Under the pieces are notes generated by a model. That model was not told where the DNA came from. It saw only the letters and a list, made by a program, of their open reading frames with translations, and ran no database searches. From positions 372,001 to 436,000 of the forward strand of contig NZ_CP085344.1 in NCBI RefSeq assembly GCF_020618415.1: DNA of 64,000 nucleotides, in the 5' to 3' direction. Below are positions 1 through 11,978 of the stretch, one piece after another. Each line of letters opens with the position of its first letter. Position 1 is the stretch's first letter. The translations under genes and the position numbers were made by a program. The DNA is from Cupriavidus sp. MP-37. Its GTDB lineage: Bacteria > Pseudomonadota > Gammaproteobacteria > Burkholderiales > Burkholderiaceae.

Positions 1-160
1 CGACCGCGGCGCGTTCGGGGAAATAGAGGAAGTGGTCCTGCAGCATGGCGATTGCGGCTAGCCCCGCCAGGGCCGCTGCCAGCCACCGCCACAGGCGCGG
101 CCGCGCCGTGCGTGGCGGTGCCGAGGGTGCGGTGGCGGCGGCTGGCACGCTGGCGCGCAT
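1..160 (-). CDS. alpha/beta hydrolase, N-terminal fragment (cut by window edge)
   Basis: Only the first 53 codons are inside the window, reading leftward from an ATG at 158-160. The fragment has a basic, proline/alanine-rich start, one hydrophobic segment at about residues 23-40 (R-L-W-R-W-L then A/L/G-rich), then the motif Q-D-H-F-L-Y-F-P-E. That last motif is typical of the start of membrane-anchored alpha/beta hydrolases of the dienelactone hydrolase/esterase type in Burkholderiales. The catalytic triad lies outside the window, so the family call rests on this short motif alone and the substrate is unknown. The gene starts 19 bases beyond the stop of the neighbouring OsmC gene, on the same strand, so the two may be co-transcribed. 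Confidence 0.55.
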   Translation of the reverse strand, partial: MRASVPAAATAPSAPPRTARPRLWRWLAAALAGLAAIAMLQDHFLYFPERAAV

Positions 161-179
161 GGCCGTATGTCCGTGGCGG

Positions 180-653
180 CTAGGCGCCGGCGTACACCGG
201 TTCGCAGCGCACTTCGGTCCTGACCGAGTTGGCGATAAAGCAGGCCTCGTGCGCGGCGTGGTGCAGCGCGTCGAGCTGGTCGCGCGTGGGTTCGCGCTCG
301 CCGCCGAACGTGACCTGCGGGCGCAGCGTTACCACCGTCATCGCCATGCGCCCGTCGGCGTTCTTTTCCATCACGCCGGTGGCGGCGTCCAGGTAGCGGT
401 CGACCACCAGGCGCTGCTTGGCCGCCAGCGACAGGAACCACAGCATGTGGCAGCTGGACAGCGAAGCGATGAACATTTCTTCCGGGTCGATCGCGCTGGC
501 ATCGGACATCGGCAGCGGCACCACGTGCGGCGACGACGAGCCCGGCACTTCGGCGCCGCCATCAAAGCGCAGCAGATGCCGGCGGCTGTAGCGGTTGCCG
601 GCGAAATCCTGGCCGTCTCGTTGCCACAGGACTTCAGCGGTGTAGGTGGACAT
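180..653 (-). CDS. OsmC/Ohr family peroxidase-like protein
   Basis: 157 residues. The two redox cysteines of the OsmC/Ohr fold are present: Cys68 in S-L-S-S-C-H and Cys138 in H-E-A-C-F. In the family the first attacks organic hydroperoxides and the second forms the disulfide that is reduced by a lipoylated or thioredoxin-type partner; the protein acts in the cytoplasm. The family also has an acidic Pro-Glu-Glu stretch before the first cysteine, seen here as D-P-E-E-M. I chose the ATG at 651-653 because M-S-T-Y-T-A-E-V is the usual beginning of the fold; in-frame sequence further upstream codes for an unrelated-looking Cys/Pro-rich stretch. It is encoded just after the persulfide dioxygenase-like gene, which fits a thiol/peroxide defence role (inference). 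Confidence 0.85.
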   Translation of the reverse strand: MSTYTAEVLWQRDGQDFAGNRYSRRHLLRFDGGAEVPGSSSPHVVPLPMSDASAIDPEEMFIASLSSCHMLWFLSLAAKQRLVVDRYLDAATGVMEKNADGRMAMTVVTLRPQVTFGGEREPTRDQLDALHHAAHEACFIANSVRTEVRCEPVYAGA

Positions 654-681
654 GCATGGACTCCTAGGGTTGGGAAGGCAT

Positions 682-1419
682 TCAGGCGCCGTGCGGCACG
701 CTTTCGCCGTCGCGCAGGCCCAGGCGCTGGTTGGCGGGCACGGCAACATCGATCAGCTTCGGGCGCGGCAGGTTCAGGTTGCGCATCATCTCGACGAACT
801 GCTCGCGCGTGCGGCCGGCGACGCGGCTGTTGTGCGCGCGTTCATGGCCGATGGTGGAGACGGTGCGGCCCTTGTAATCGTGCGCCGGATAGACCAGCGT
901 GTCGTCGGGCAGCGCGAACAGCTTGCGGGTCAGGCTGTCGTACAGCGTGCCGGCGTCGCCGGACTGGAAATCGGTGCGGCCGCAGCCATCGATCAGCAGC
1001 GCGTCGCCGGTGAAGATGCGGCGCACGATGCCGTCGGCGGTGCTTTCTTCCCACAGGTAGCTCATGCTGCCGGCGGTGTGCCCGGGCGTATGGATGGCGC
1101 GCAGCACCTGCTTGCCGAAGGCGATGGTGTCGCCGTCGATCAGCTGCTTGTGCGCGGGCTTGATGTCGCAGCCGGACGGCGCCGCGGTATGCGCGCCGGT
1201 CTGCAAGGCCAGGTGGCCGGCCGAGGTGATGTGGTCGGCATGGGCGTGGGTTTCGATCACCCACGCCAGGCGCGCGCCGGTTTCTTGCAGCAGTTTCAGG
1301 TCGCGCTCGAGCTGGTGGTCGACCGGATCGATCAGCAGCGCGTCCCCGGTGGCGGCGTCGATCAGCAGGTAGGTGAAGGTGGACGAGGTCTCGTCAAAGA
1401 GTTGGTGGAAGGTCTGCAT
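682..1419 (-). CDS. MBL-fold persulfide (sulfur) dioxygenase-like hydrolase, ETHE1 type
   Basis: 245 residues. The metallo-beta-lactamase motif T-H-A-H-A-D-H is at residues 57-63, with further metal ligands in H-T-P-G-H-T and in [16 protein letters not shown]. That last stretch, with its G-R-T-D-F, is characteristic of the ETHE1/persulfide dioxygenase branch rather than of glyoxalase II. ETHE1 enzymes are mononuclear-iron proteins that oxidise glutathione persulfide to sulfite and glutathione in the cytoplasm. The first codons (M-Q-T-F-H-Q-L-F-D) match the usual start of the family. A role next to the Sox system near 51-63 kb is possible, because both deal with sulfane sulfur, but the genes are 50 kb apart. 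Confidence 0.8.
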   Translation of the reverse strand: MQTFHQLFDETSSTFTYLLIDAATGDALLIDPVDHQLERDLKLLQETGARLAWVIETHAHADHITSAGHLALQTGAHTAAPSGCDIKPAHKQLIDGDTIAFGKQVLRAIHTPGHTAGSMSYLWEESTADGIVRRIFTGDALLIDGCGRTDFQSGDAGTLYDSLTRKLFALPDDTLVYPAHDYKGRTVSTIGHERAHNSRVAGRTREQFVEMMRNLNLPRPKLIDVAVPANQRLGLRDGESVPHGA

Positions 1420-1474
1420 GGCCGTCCTCTTGTTGTTTGGCCGGGGAACGCCGCCATGATACGCCGCACCGGCG

Positions 1475-2851
<1,377 letters not shown>

Positions 2852-2886
2852 GGACCGCCTCCAGATTGATGCCGGACCAGGCCGGC

Positions 2887-2909
2887 GGGCGCCGCGTTGC
2901 GCGGCGCCC
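2887..2909. repeat. perfect 10-bp hairpin between gcvP and sdaA
   Basis: The arms GGGCGCCGCG and CGCGGCGCCC are separated by TTG. No T-run follows on either strand, so this is not a classical intrinsic terminator. It sits in the 92-base gap between gcvP and sdaA and could be an mRNA processing or stabilising hairpin that sets different levels of GcvP and SdaA (inference). Confidence 0.5.
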
Positions 2910-2943
2910 TGAGTACAGCTTAGCTTGTGGGCGGGGTGACGGC

Positions 2944-5880
<2,937 letters not shown>

Positions 5881-5973
5881 GAACCTCGTGGTGGGCGCCG
5901 GCGGCAGGTGGTCAGCCGTGCCGCGGCGCCGCGAATGCGGTGTGCCGGTCCCTGGCGCGGGACCGGCGGGCGA

Positions 5974-6354
5974 TCAGGCGCCGACGCTGGCCTTGTAGGC
6001 GTCGGCCGACATCAGGCCGTTGACGTCGTCGCCGTTGGCCGGCTTGAGCTTGAACAGCCACGCGTCGAAGGCGTTGGCGTTGACGCTTTCCGGCGCCGCG
6101 GTGGCGGCTTCGTTGACGGCGATGACTTCGCCGGCCACCGGTGCGTAGATGTCGGACGCGGCCTTCACCGATTCCACCACCGCCAGCGCGTCGCCGGCAC
6201 CGACCGACTTGCCCACTTCGGGCAGTTCCAGGAAGACGATGTCGCCCAGCGCGTCCTGGGCATGGTCGGTGATGCCGATGGTGAGCGTGCCGTCGGCTTC
6301 GACGCGCACCCACTCATGCGACTCGGTGTACTTGAGGTCAGCGGGGAAATTCAT
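5974..6354 (-). CDS. gcvH: glycine cleavage system H protein
   Basis: 126 residues. The lipoyl-carrying lysine is Lys64 in [11 protein letters not shown], the classical H-protein motif. The protein shuttles the methylamine group between GcvP, GcvT and the shared L protein (dihydrolipoamide dehydrogenase), which is not encoded in this window. It starts [10 protein letters not shown], the usual opening. It lies 99 bases downstream of gcvT; a GC-rich dyad around 6390-6420 lies in that gap. Confidence 0.97.
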   Translation of the reverse strand: MNFPADLKYTESHEWVRVEADGTLTIGITDHAQDALGDIVFLELPEVGKSVGAGDALAVVESVKAASDIYAPVAGEVIAVNEAATAAPESVNANAFDAWLFKLKPANGDDVNGLMSADAYKASVGA

Positions 6355-6453
6355 GAAGGTTCTCCGGATTCAGATCTGTTTCTTGTTGGGTGATGCCTGC
6401 CCGGCAACGCTGCCGGCAGGCGAGGGCGACCGTTGGGTGAGCGGGGCTTGCCC

Positions 6454-7593
6454 TTAGCTCACGAGTGCCTTGCCATGACGCACAAACGGCAGTTTAACCA
6501 CAGTCGCGTTGAGTTTGCGGTCGCGGATCTCCACCTGCACGGTGTCGCCTACGTTCACGCCCCGGGGCAGGCGCGCGAACGCAATCGATTGCGACAGCGA
6601 GGGGCTGAAGGTGCCGCTGGTGATTTCACCGTCACCGGCGGGGGTGATGACCTTCTGGTGGGCGCGCAGCACGCCGCCCGCTTTTCCTTCCGTCGGACGC
6701 AGGATCAGGCCGAGGAACTGCTGGCGTTGCCCGTTGGCGGCCAGCGCCGCCTTGCCGGTGAAGTCGCGCTCGCTCTGCAGGTCGACGGTCCAGGCCAGGC
6801 CCGCGTCCAGCGGCGAGACCTTGATATCCATGTCCTGCCCGTACAGGTTCATGCCGGCTTCCAGGCGCAGCGTGTCGCGCGCGCCCAGGCCCGCCGGGCG
6901 CACGCCGGCGGCATTCAGTTTCTCCCACAGGCCGGCGACGCTGGCGGCGGGCACCACCAGTTCGAAGCCGTCTTCGCCGGTGTAGCCGGTGCGCGCCACC
7001 ATCACTTCGCCGAGGGCGGGGTCCTGCACTACCACGGCGTTGAACGGCTTGAGCGTGTCGGAAGGCTGGGTCGACGGGAAGGTGCTCCACACCTTGGCGC
7101 GGGCGTTGGGGCCCTGCACCGCGACGATGGCCAGCGGCTGCACGCCCGCGGGCGCGACATCTTCACGGCGCGGCGTGATGGTCACGCCGCTGCCGGTGGC
7201 GTCGTTGCGGGCGCGGATCCAGTCGATATCGCCCACCGCGGTGCTGGCATTGACCACCAGGCGGAAACGGTCCTCGGCGAAGAAATAGACGATCAGGTCG
7301 TCGATGACGCCGCCGTTCTCGTCGAGCATGCAGGAATAGAGCGCCTTGCCGGGGGTCTGCAGCTTGTCGACGTTGTTGGCCAGCAGGCCGCGCAGGAAGC
7401 TGCGGGTATTGGCGCCGGCGAGATCGACCACGCACATGTGCGAGACGTCGAACATGCCGGCATCGTTGCGCACGGCATGGTGCTCTTCGATCTGCGAGCC
7501 ATAGTTGACCGGCATGTCCCAGCCGCCGAAGTCGACCATGCGGGCGCCGAGGGCGCGGTGGATAGCGTTGAGGGGCGTGGCCTGGAGCGTCAT
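6454..7593 (-). CDS. gcvT: aminomethyltransferase, glycine cleavage T protein
   Basis: 379 residues. It takes the methylamine group from GcvH, gives 5,10-methylenetetrahydrofolate and releases ammonia. The family signatures [12 protein letters not shown] near the start, and [11 protein letters not shown] with [10 protein letters not shown] in the middle, are intact. I chose the ATG at 7591-7593 because GAGG lies five bases upstream and the translation then begins [10 protein letters not shown] 12-codon longer in-frame version would begin at the edge of the leader and lacks support. It is the first gene after the glycine riboswitch, so its expression should rise with glycine. Confidence 0.96.
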   Translation of the reverse strand: MTLQATPLNAIHRALGARMVDFGGWDMPVNYGSQIEEHHAVRNDAGMFDVSHMCVVDLAGANTRSFLRGLLANNVDKLQTPGKALYSCMLDENGGVIDDLIVYFFAEDRFRLVVNASTAVGDIDWIRARNDATGSGVTITPRREDVAPAGVQPLAIVAVQGPNARAKVWSTFPSTQPSDTLKPFNAVVVQDPALGEVMVARTGYTGEDGFELVVPAASVAGLWEKLNAAGVRPAGLGARDTLRLEAGMNLYGQDMDIKVSPLDAGLAWTVDLQSERDFTGKAALAANGQRQQFLGLILRPTEGKAGGVLRAHQKVITPAGDGEITSGTFSPSLSQSIAFARLPRGVNVGDTVQVEIRDRKLNATVVKLPFVRHGKALVS

Positions 7594-7622
7594 GGAATCC
7601 TCGGGGGCAGTCTCGGTTGGCG

Positions 7623-7696
7623 AAAACAAAAAAGGGTCATCCGCCGCAACGATCGCTACGCCGATATGGCAAGCAATCCGCTGCGGCGGATGACCC
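7623..7696 (-). terminator. intrinsic terminator acting as riboswitch expression platform
   Basis: On the minus strand a perfect 15-bp inverted repeat (GGGTCATCCGCCGCA at 7696-7682, its complement at 7648-7634) is followed by six T, one G and four T (7633-7623). It lies between the second glycine aptamer and gcvT, so it would stop transcription before the operon unless prevented. Its 5' arm touches the last bases of the aptamer-2 closing stem (7697-7701), and A-U/G-U pairs would let the terminator stem invade that stem. This supports a transcription-termination switch in which glycine binding opens the operon (direction inferred from the usual behaviour of gcv riboswitches). Confidence 0.85.
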
Positions 7697-7919
7697 CTCT
7701 GTCCTCGATACCTGAGAGATTACGAGGCGGATCCAATCGATCCCAGCCTCGCGCGCCCCTTCGGTGGACACGCTCGCCACGAATGGCGGGTGCCGCTCTC
7801 CAGAGTGCGGCATGCATCGTGTGCATGTTGCATGCCGATCCGACCGGTCCGTGGTGCCTGAGAGTTTTCGGGTGATACCCCTTCGGCGGCGCAGGCGATG
7901 CGCGCTCTCCCGGTCGGAT
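7697..7919 (-). ncRNA. tandem glycine riboswitch (two aptamers)
   Basis: Read on the minus strand. Aptamer 1 spans 7919-7838 and is closed by a perfect 10-bp stem (ATCCGACCGG with its complement). Inside are the conserved GGGAGAGC, CCGAAGGGG and CTCTCAGGC blocks. Aptamer 2 spans about 7805-7697, closed by CTCTG/CAGAG, and has the same blocks in order: GGAGAGCGG, CCGAAGGGG and TCTCTCAGGT. The 28-base linker (7837-7810) itself forms an 8-bp hairpin (GGCATGCA/TGCATGCC), unlike the short single-stranded linkers in many members. The blocks are the standard glycine-aptamer core and the downstream gene is gcvT, so the call is firm. Confidence 0.95.
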
Positions 7920-7925
7920 GCGCGC

Positions 7926-7954
7926 AATGTACGGGAGGCCCCGGCCTTTGTCAA
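7926..7954 (-). promoter_or_regulatory. sigma-70 promoter of the glycine riboswitch/gcv operon
   Basis: The minus strand reads TTGACA (7954-7949), a 17-base spacer and TACATT (7931-7926). The predicted start of transcription falls at about 7919, exactly the first base of the first aptamer stem. The -35 is perfect and the -10 matches five of six positions, so control is likely to be mainly by the riboswitch rather than by an activator. Confidence 0.85.
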
Positions 7955-7997
7955 ACCACGGCAGGGGCCCGCCGTACCCGACGCTGCGCGGCCGGGC

Positions 7998-8225
7998 TTA
8001 CTTCTTCTTGTCGTCGGTGACGACGTTGCCGATCACGCCGCCCACGGCCGCGCCGCCCAGCGTACCCAGCGCGCTGCCGTCGGTCAGGATGGCGCCGCCC
8101 ACCGCGCCGGCACCGGCACCGATGGCGGTATTACGTTGTTTCGGGGTCATGTCCGCGCAACCGGCAAAGGCCGCGACCGTCATGCCGATCAGGGTCACCT
8201 TGGTCAAACTTTGCAGGGTTTTCAT
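7998..8225 (-). CDS. small glycine-zipper lipoprotein (OsmB-like)
   Basis: 75 residues. A signal peptide ends at the lipobox A-F-A-G-C, giving lipidated Cys23. The mature part is a glycine-zipper: small residues repeat through I-G-A-G-A-G-A-V-G-G-A-I and A-L-G-T-L-G-G-A-A-V-G-G-V-I-G. It ends D-D-K-K-K. Proteins of this shape sit in the outer membrane and are often osmotic or stationary-phase induced; the exact role is unknown. It is transcribed away from the helicase gene. Confidence 0.75.
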   Translation of the reverse strand: MKTLQSLTKVTLIGMTVAAFAGCADMTPKQRNTAIGAGAGAVGGAILTDGSALGTLGGAAVGGVIGNVVTDDKKK

Positions 8226-8378
8226 TGTTGGCTCCGATGTGATGATCTGTGCATGCCCGCGCGGCCCGGCGGACCGGGGGACACACTGGTTAGAGTGTCG
8301 CGTTATGCCATTGGCTCCGGTCTTTACGAAGTGTTACGCCAGTGACACAGCCAGGCCGGCGCGCGCGGCGTGCGCTGA

Positions 8379-8407
8379 CTGACCAGCCGTGGCGCGCGTG
8401 TTAACAT
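8379..8407 (+). promoter_or_regulatory. probable promoter of the Rep helicase gene
   Basis: CTGACC (8379-8384), a 17-base spacer and TAACAT (8402-8407) each match four of six consensus positions. Transcription would begin near 8414. This places the upstream GTG at 8389, which opens the same reading frame, before the transcript start, and supports ATG 8506 as the true start. Confidence 0.45.
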
Positions 8408-8505
8408 CGGCAGCTTTGCCGCGGTCCGTTGCCCGGTTGCCGGCAACTCCCGCCGTTCCCCGTCGATTCCGCCGCTGCCCCCAAACGCCCGCTCCGCCTC
8501 CCCGC

Positions 8506-10620
8506 ATGACCCATGGCCTGAACCCCGCCCAATCCGAAGCCGTCCGCTACCTCGACGGGCCTTGCCTGGTGCTGGCCGGCGCGGGCTCCGGCAAGACCCG
8601 GGTGATCACGCAGAAGATCGCGCATCTGATCGAGGACAAGGGCTTCGAGCCGCGCCATATCGCCGCCGTCACATTTACCAACAAGGCGGCCAAGGAGATG
8701 CAGGAGCGCATCGCCAAGCTGATGGAGGGCAAGACCACGCGCGAGGGCAAGCGCATTCCGCTCAGGCAGCTGACGGTCTGCACCTTCCACTCGCTGGGCG
8801 TGCAGATCCTGCGCATGGAAGCCGAGCACGTCGGCCTGAAGCCGCAGTTCTCGATCATGGATTCGGACGACTGCTTCGGCCTGATCCAGGAGCAGCTGGG
8901 CACCACCGACAAGAAGCTGATCCGCGGCGTGCAAAGCACGATCTCGCTGTGGAAGAACGGCATGGTCGACCCCGAGGCCGCGATCGCGCAGGCCGCCAAC
9001 GCAGACGAGCACCAGGCCGCGCTGGTCTACCGCAACTACGTCGCCACGCTGAACGCGTACCAGGCGGTGGATTTCGACGACCTGATCCGCCTGCCGGCAG
9101 AGCTGTTCGCGCGCGATGAAGCGGTCCGGCTCAAGTGGCAGAACCGCCTGCGCTACTTCCTGGTCGACGAATACCAGGACACCAACGCCTGCCAGTACCA
9201 GCTGCTCAAGCTGCTGGCGGGCGGCTCGCACCTGCGCGCGCCGGCCTTCACCGCGGTGGGCGACGACGACCAGGCCATCTACGGCTGGCGCGGCGCCACG
9301 CTCGACAACCTGCGCGGGCTGCAGACCGATTTCCCGGACCTGAAGGTGATCAAGCTGGAGCAGAACTACCGCTCCACCGTGCGCATCCTGGAAGCGGCCA
9401 ACGCCGTCATCGCCAACAATCCCAAGCTGTTCGACAAGAAGCTGTGGAGCGAGCACGGCATGGGCGACCCCATCGCCATCCATCCGATGAACGACGAGGA
9501 GCACGAGGCCGAGTCGGTGGTGTTCCGCCTGTCGGCGCACAAGTTCGAGCGCCGCGCGCAGTTCCGCGACTACGCCATCCTGTACCGCGGCAACCACCAG
9601 GCCAGGCTGTTCGAGCAGATCTTGCGGCGCGAGCGCATCCCGTATGTGCTGTCCGGCGGCCAGAGCTTCTTCGACAAGGCCGAGATCAAGGACATCTGCG
9701 CCTACCTGCGCCTGATCGCCAATCCCGACGACGATCCCGCCTTTATCCGCGCCATCACCACGCCGCGCCGCGGCGTCGGCAACACCACGCTGGAAGTGCT
9801 GGGCACCTTCGCCGGCCAGGCCAAGGTGTCGCTGTTCGAGGCGGCGATGATGGGCGGCATCGAGGGCAAGCTGCAGCCGCGCCAGCTGGAACCGCTGCGC
9901 GTGTTCTGCGAATCGATGGTGCGGCTGGCCGACCGCGCGGCCAAGGACCCGGCCACCGAGGTCCTCGACGACCTGATGGCCGGCATCCACTACGAGGCCT
10001 ACCTGTACGACAGCTTCGACGAACGGCAGGCGCAGTCGCGCTGGACCAATACCCTGGAATTCCTCGACTGGCTCAAGCGCAAGGGCACCAAGCCCGAGGG
10101 CGCGGACGGCGGGGAAGCCACCGGCTTCGACACCGCCGACGGCTTCGGCAGCGAAGGCAAGAACCTGCTGGAACTGACCCAGACCGTGGCGCTGATGAGC
10201 ATGCTGGAAGGCCGCGAGGAAGACCCCGACGCGGTGCGGCTGTCGACGCTGCATGCGTCCAAGGGGCTGGAATATCCGCATGTGTTCCTGGTCGGCGTGG
10301 AAGAAGGCATCCTGCCCCACTGCCGCGAGGACGAGGACATGAGCGACGAAAAGATCGAGGAAGAGCGGCGCCTGATGTACGTGGGCATTACGCGCGCGCA
10401 GCGCAGCCTGCATGTCAGCTGGTGCAAGAAGCGCAAGCGCGCGCGCGAGACCTATTCGTGCCAGCCGTCCCGCTTTATCGGCGAGATGAAGCTGGAAGAG
10501 GCGCCCGCGCCGGTCGACGCGACCCCGGCGATGAGCCCCAAGGACCGCCTTGGCGCGCTCAAGGCGCTGCTCGGCAACGGTGGTAATGGTGGTAATGGCG
10601 GCAAGGCGGCCGCCGGCTGA
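8506..10620 (+). CDS. rep: ATP-dependent DNA helicase Rep (UvrD/Rep family)
   Basis: 704 residues; E. coli Rep is 673. It is a superfamily 1A 3'-5' helicase. Seen in order: N-terminal L-N-P-A-Q-S-E-A-V, Walker A A-G-A-G-S-G-K-T at residues 24-31, motif II V-D-E-Y-Q-D-T-N, motif III G-D-D-D-Q-A-I-Y-G-W-R-G-A, motif V S-T-L-H-A-S-K-G-L-E-Y and motif VI E-E-R-R-L-M-Y-V-G-I-T-R. V-D-E-Y-Q-D-T-N and G-D-D-D-Q-A-I-Y favour Rep over UvrD. The C-terminus ends in Gly-Asn-Gly-Gly repeats coded by a 9-base DNA repeat near 10578-10605, a flexible tail that can vary in length. Role: restarting stalled replication forks. The stop lies 23 bases from the stop of the convergent binding-protein gene. Confidence 0.92.
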   Translation: MTHGLNPAQSEAVRYLDGPCLVLAGAGSGKTRVITQKIAHLIEDKGFEPRHIAAVTFTNKAAKEMQERIAKLMEGKTTREGKRIPLRQLTVCTFHSLGVQILRMEAEHVGLKPQFSIMDSDDCFGLIQEQLGTTDKKLIRGVQSTISLWKNGMVDPEAAIAQAANADEHQAALVYRNYVATLNAYQAVDFDDLIRLPAELFARDEAVRLKWQNRLRYFLVDEYQDTNACQYQLLKLLAGGSHLRAPAFTAVGDDDQAIYGWRGATLDNLRGLQTDFPDLKVIKLEQNYRSTVRILEAANAVIANNPKLFDKKLWSEHGMGDPIAIHPMNDEEHEAESVVFRLSAHKFERRAQFRDYAILYRGNHQARLFEQILRRERIPYVLSGGQSFFDKAEIKDICAYLRLIANPDDDPAFIRAITTPRRGVGNTTLEVLGTFAGQAKVSLFEAAMMGGIEGKLQPRQLEPLRVFCESMVRLADRAAKDPATEVLDDLMAGIHYEAYLYDSFDERQAQSRWTNTLEFLDWLKRKGTKPEGADGGEATGFDTADGFGSEGKNLLELTQTVALMSMLEGREEDPDAVRLSTLHASKGLEYPHVFLVGVEEGILPHCREDEDMSDEKIEEERRLMYVGITRAQRSLHVSWCKKRKRARETYSCQPSRFIGEMKLEEAPAPVDATPAMSPKDRLGALKALLGNGGNGGNGGKAAAG

Positions 10621-10643
10621 GCCGCCGCGGCGCTATCGCATCG

Positions 10644-11780
10644 CTAGCGTGCGCCCGACACCGCCAGCGTGACGTACTGCGAGCCGCGCTGCCCGCGGCT
10701 GAAGTCGAGCGTGAAGTCGCCCACGTCGACGCGCCCCTGCAGCACGCGCCGCAGTTCCGCCGGCCCGCCCGTGCGCACGCCCTGCAGCGCCCGCGCCAGC
10801 CACGCGGCGCCGATATAACCGGCCAGCGTCGCCGGCGACGGCGGCTCGTCCAGGTACTGCTTCATGCGCGCCACGTGTTCCTTTACCACCCGCAACGTGG
10901 CTTGCTGCGGGCCCGGCGCCACCTGGGTCAGCAACATGCCGCCGGCGTAGCCGCGGCCCAGGATCTCGCGCGCGGCATTGGCACTGACGGACGACAGCCC
11001 CACCAGGAACCCGTACCACCCCTGCGCCGCCAGCGCCCGGCCCAGTTCGGCATAGGCCAGGGTGTCGCCGGCGACGATCACCGCGCCCGGACGCGTTGCG
11101 GCAATGCGCCGCGCCGCCGCTTCGCCGGTGCCTTCCAGCAGCACGGCGCGGGTGCCCGTCTGCGCCTCCAGCCGGGCCAGCGACGACACCGCAAAATCCG
11201 GCGCCACGGCCAGCGCGATGTGCGTCAGCCCGTAGCCGCGCAACTGTTGCGCGGCGGCGTCCAGTTCGGCCTGATAGTCGGCCCGGGTGAACCAGACGTT
11301 GTCGGCGGCCAGCGCCAGCCCCGACAGCGGCGCGACGATCTGCATGCCGCGCCGGGCCAGCTCGGACGATGACGCCAGCACCGGCAGCAGCCGGTCGCCG
11401 GGGCCGAACAGCAGCCCGGCATGCTCGGTGTCGGCCAGCGCCACCGCCTGCGCCAGCGCGCGGCGCGGATCCGGGTCCGCATCGCGCACCACGTGCTGGA
11501 TCCGCACCGGACCGCCGGCGGCATTGGCGGCGTCGAACATGACCTTGGCCCCGGCGAGGTAGTCGCGGGCCAGGTCGGACTGCGCGCCGTTGCGGTCGAC
11601 CAGATGCCCGACCACCACCGTGCGCGGCGCCTGCGCCAGGGTGGGAAGCACCGGCACGGCGGGCAGCGCCAGCGCCATGCCGGTGGCGGCAAGCAACCGG
11701 CGCCGGCAGACGTCTGCCGGCGGCTGGCCGCGCAGCGGTGGGTACGGCGCGGGCGTGGTGGATCGGCGGGAAAGCGACAT
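10644..11780 (-). CDS. periplasmic substrate-binding protein, branched-chain amino acid (LivK) type, orphan
   Basis: 378 residues. A long basic N-terminus leads into a twin-arginine-like segment (C-R-R-R-L-L-A-A-T-G-M-A-L-A-L-P) and a cleavage site near A-Q-A at about residue 51. The mature part opens V-V-V-G-H-L-V-D-R-N-G-A-Q-S and has the two-lobed type I periplasmic-binding fold (ligand-binding family 6) seen in ABC transporters for amino acids and amides. No permease or ATPase gene is next to it, so it may serve a distant transporter or be a sensor. It is divergent from hemN with 198 bases between. Ligand unknown. Confidence 0.7.
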   Translation of the reverse strand: MSLSRRSTTPAPYPPLRGQPPADVCRRRLLAATGMALALPAVPVLPTLAQAPRTVVVGHLVDRNGAQSDLARDYLAGAKVMFDAANAAGGPVRIQHVVRDADPDPRRALAQAVALADTEHAGLLFGPGDRLLPVLASSSELARRGMQIVAPLSGLALAADNVWFTRADYQAELDAAAQQLRGYGLTHIALAVAPDFAVSSLARLEAQTGTRAVLLEGTGEAAARRIAATRPGAVIVAGDTLAYAELGRALAAQGWYGFLVGLSSVSANAAREILGRGYAGGMLLTQVAPGPQQATLRVVKEHVARMKQYLDEPPSPATLAGYIGAAWLARALQGVRTGGPAELRRVLQGRVDVGDFTLDFSRGQRGSQYVTLAVSGAR

Positions 11781-11904
11781 GGCTGGGGATCAGGACGGAT
11801 CGCGCGCGGGCGCGGTGGCGCGCAGCGTACCCGGCCTCCATGACGCCAATGTGACGTACGCGCGCGTGTCGGTAGGAAGCGAAGGCAGTGGCTCAGGCCC
11901 GCGC

Positions 11905-11918
11905 TTGACGGCGGTCAA
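11905..11918. promoter_or_regulatory. FNR/Dnr-type binding site in front of hemN
   Basis: TTGAC-GGCG-GTCAA, a perfect inverted repeat that fits the FNR/CRP-family pattern TTGAY-N4-RTCAA; flanking C and G extend it to 16 bp. Its centre (11911.5) lies exactly 41.5 bases before the start point predicted from the -10-like TACGAT at 11941-11946 (start near 11953). That is the class II activator position. Oxygen-limited induction of hemN through an FNR-type protein is well known in other proteobacteria. Confidence 0.7.
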
Positions 11919-11978
11919 GCTGCGGGCGCCGGCCCGGTCCTACGATGACGTGTCGCACACCCATTCCCCCGCGCCCCC

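Noticed and set aside
5943..5966. GC-rich dyad between gcvH and gcvP as terminator
   Set aside because: No T-run on the minus strand, and the genes on both sides belong to one operon.
8389..8505. Longer start (GTG) for the Rep helicase
   Set aside because: The 39 extra residues are Pro/Arg-rich, lack a ribosome site and would lie before the predicted start of transcription.
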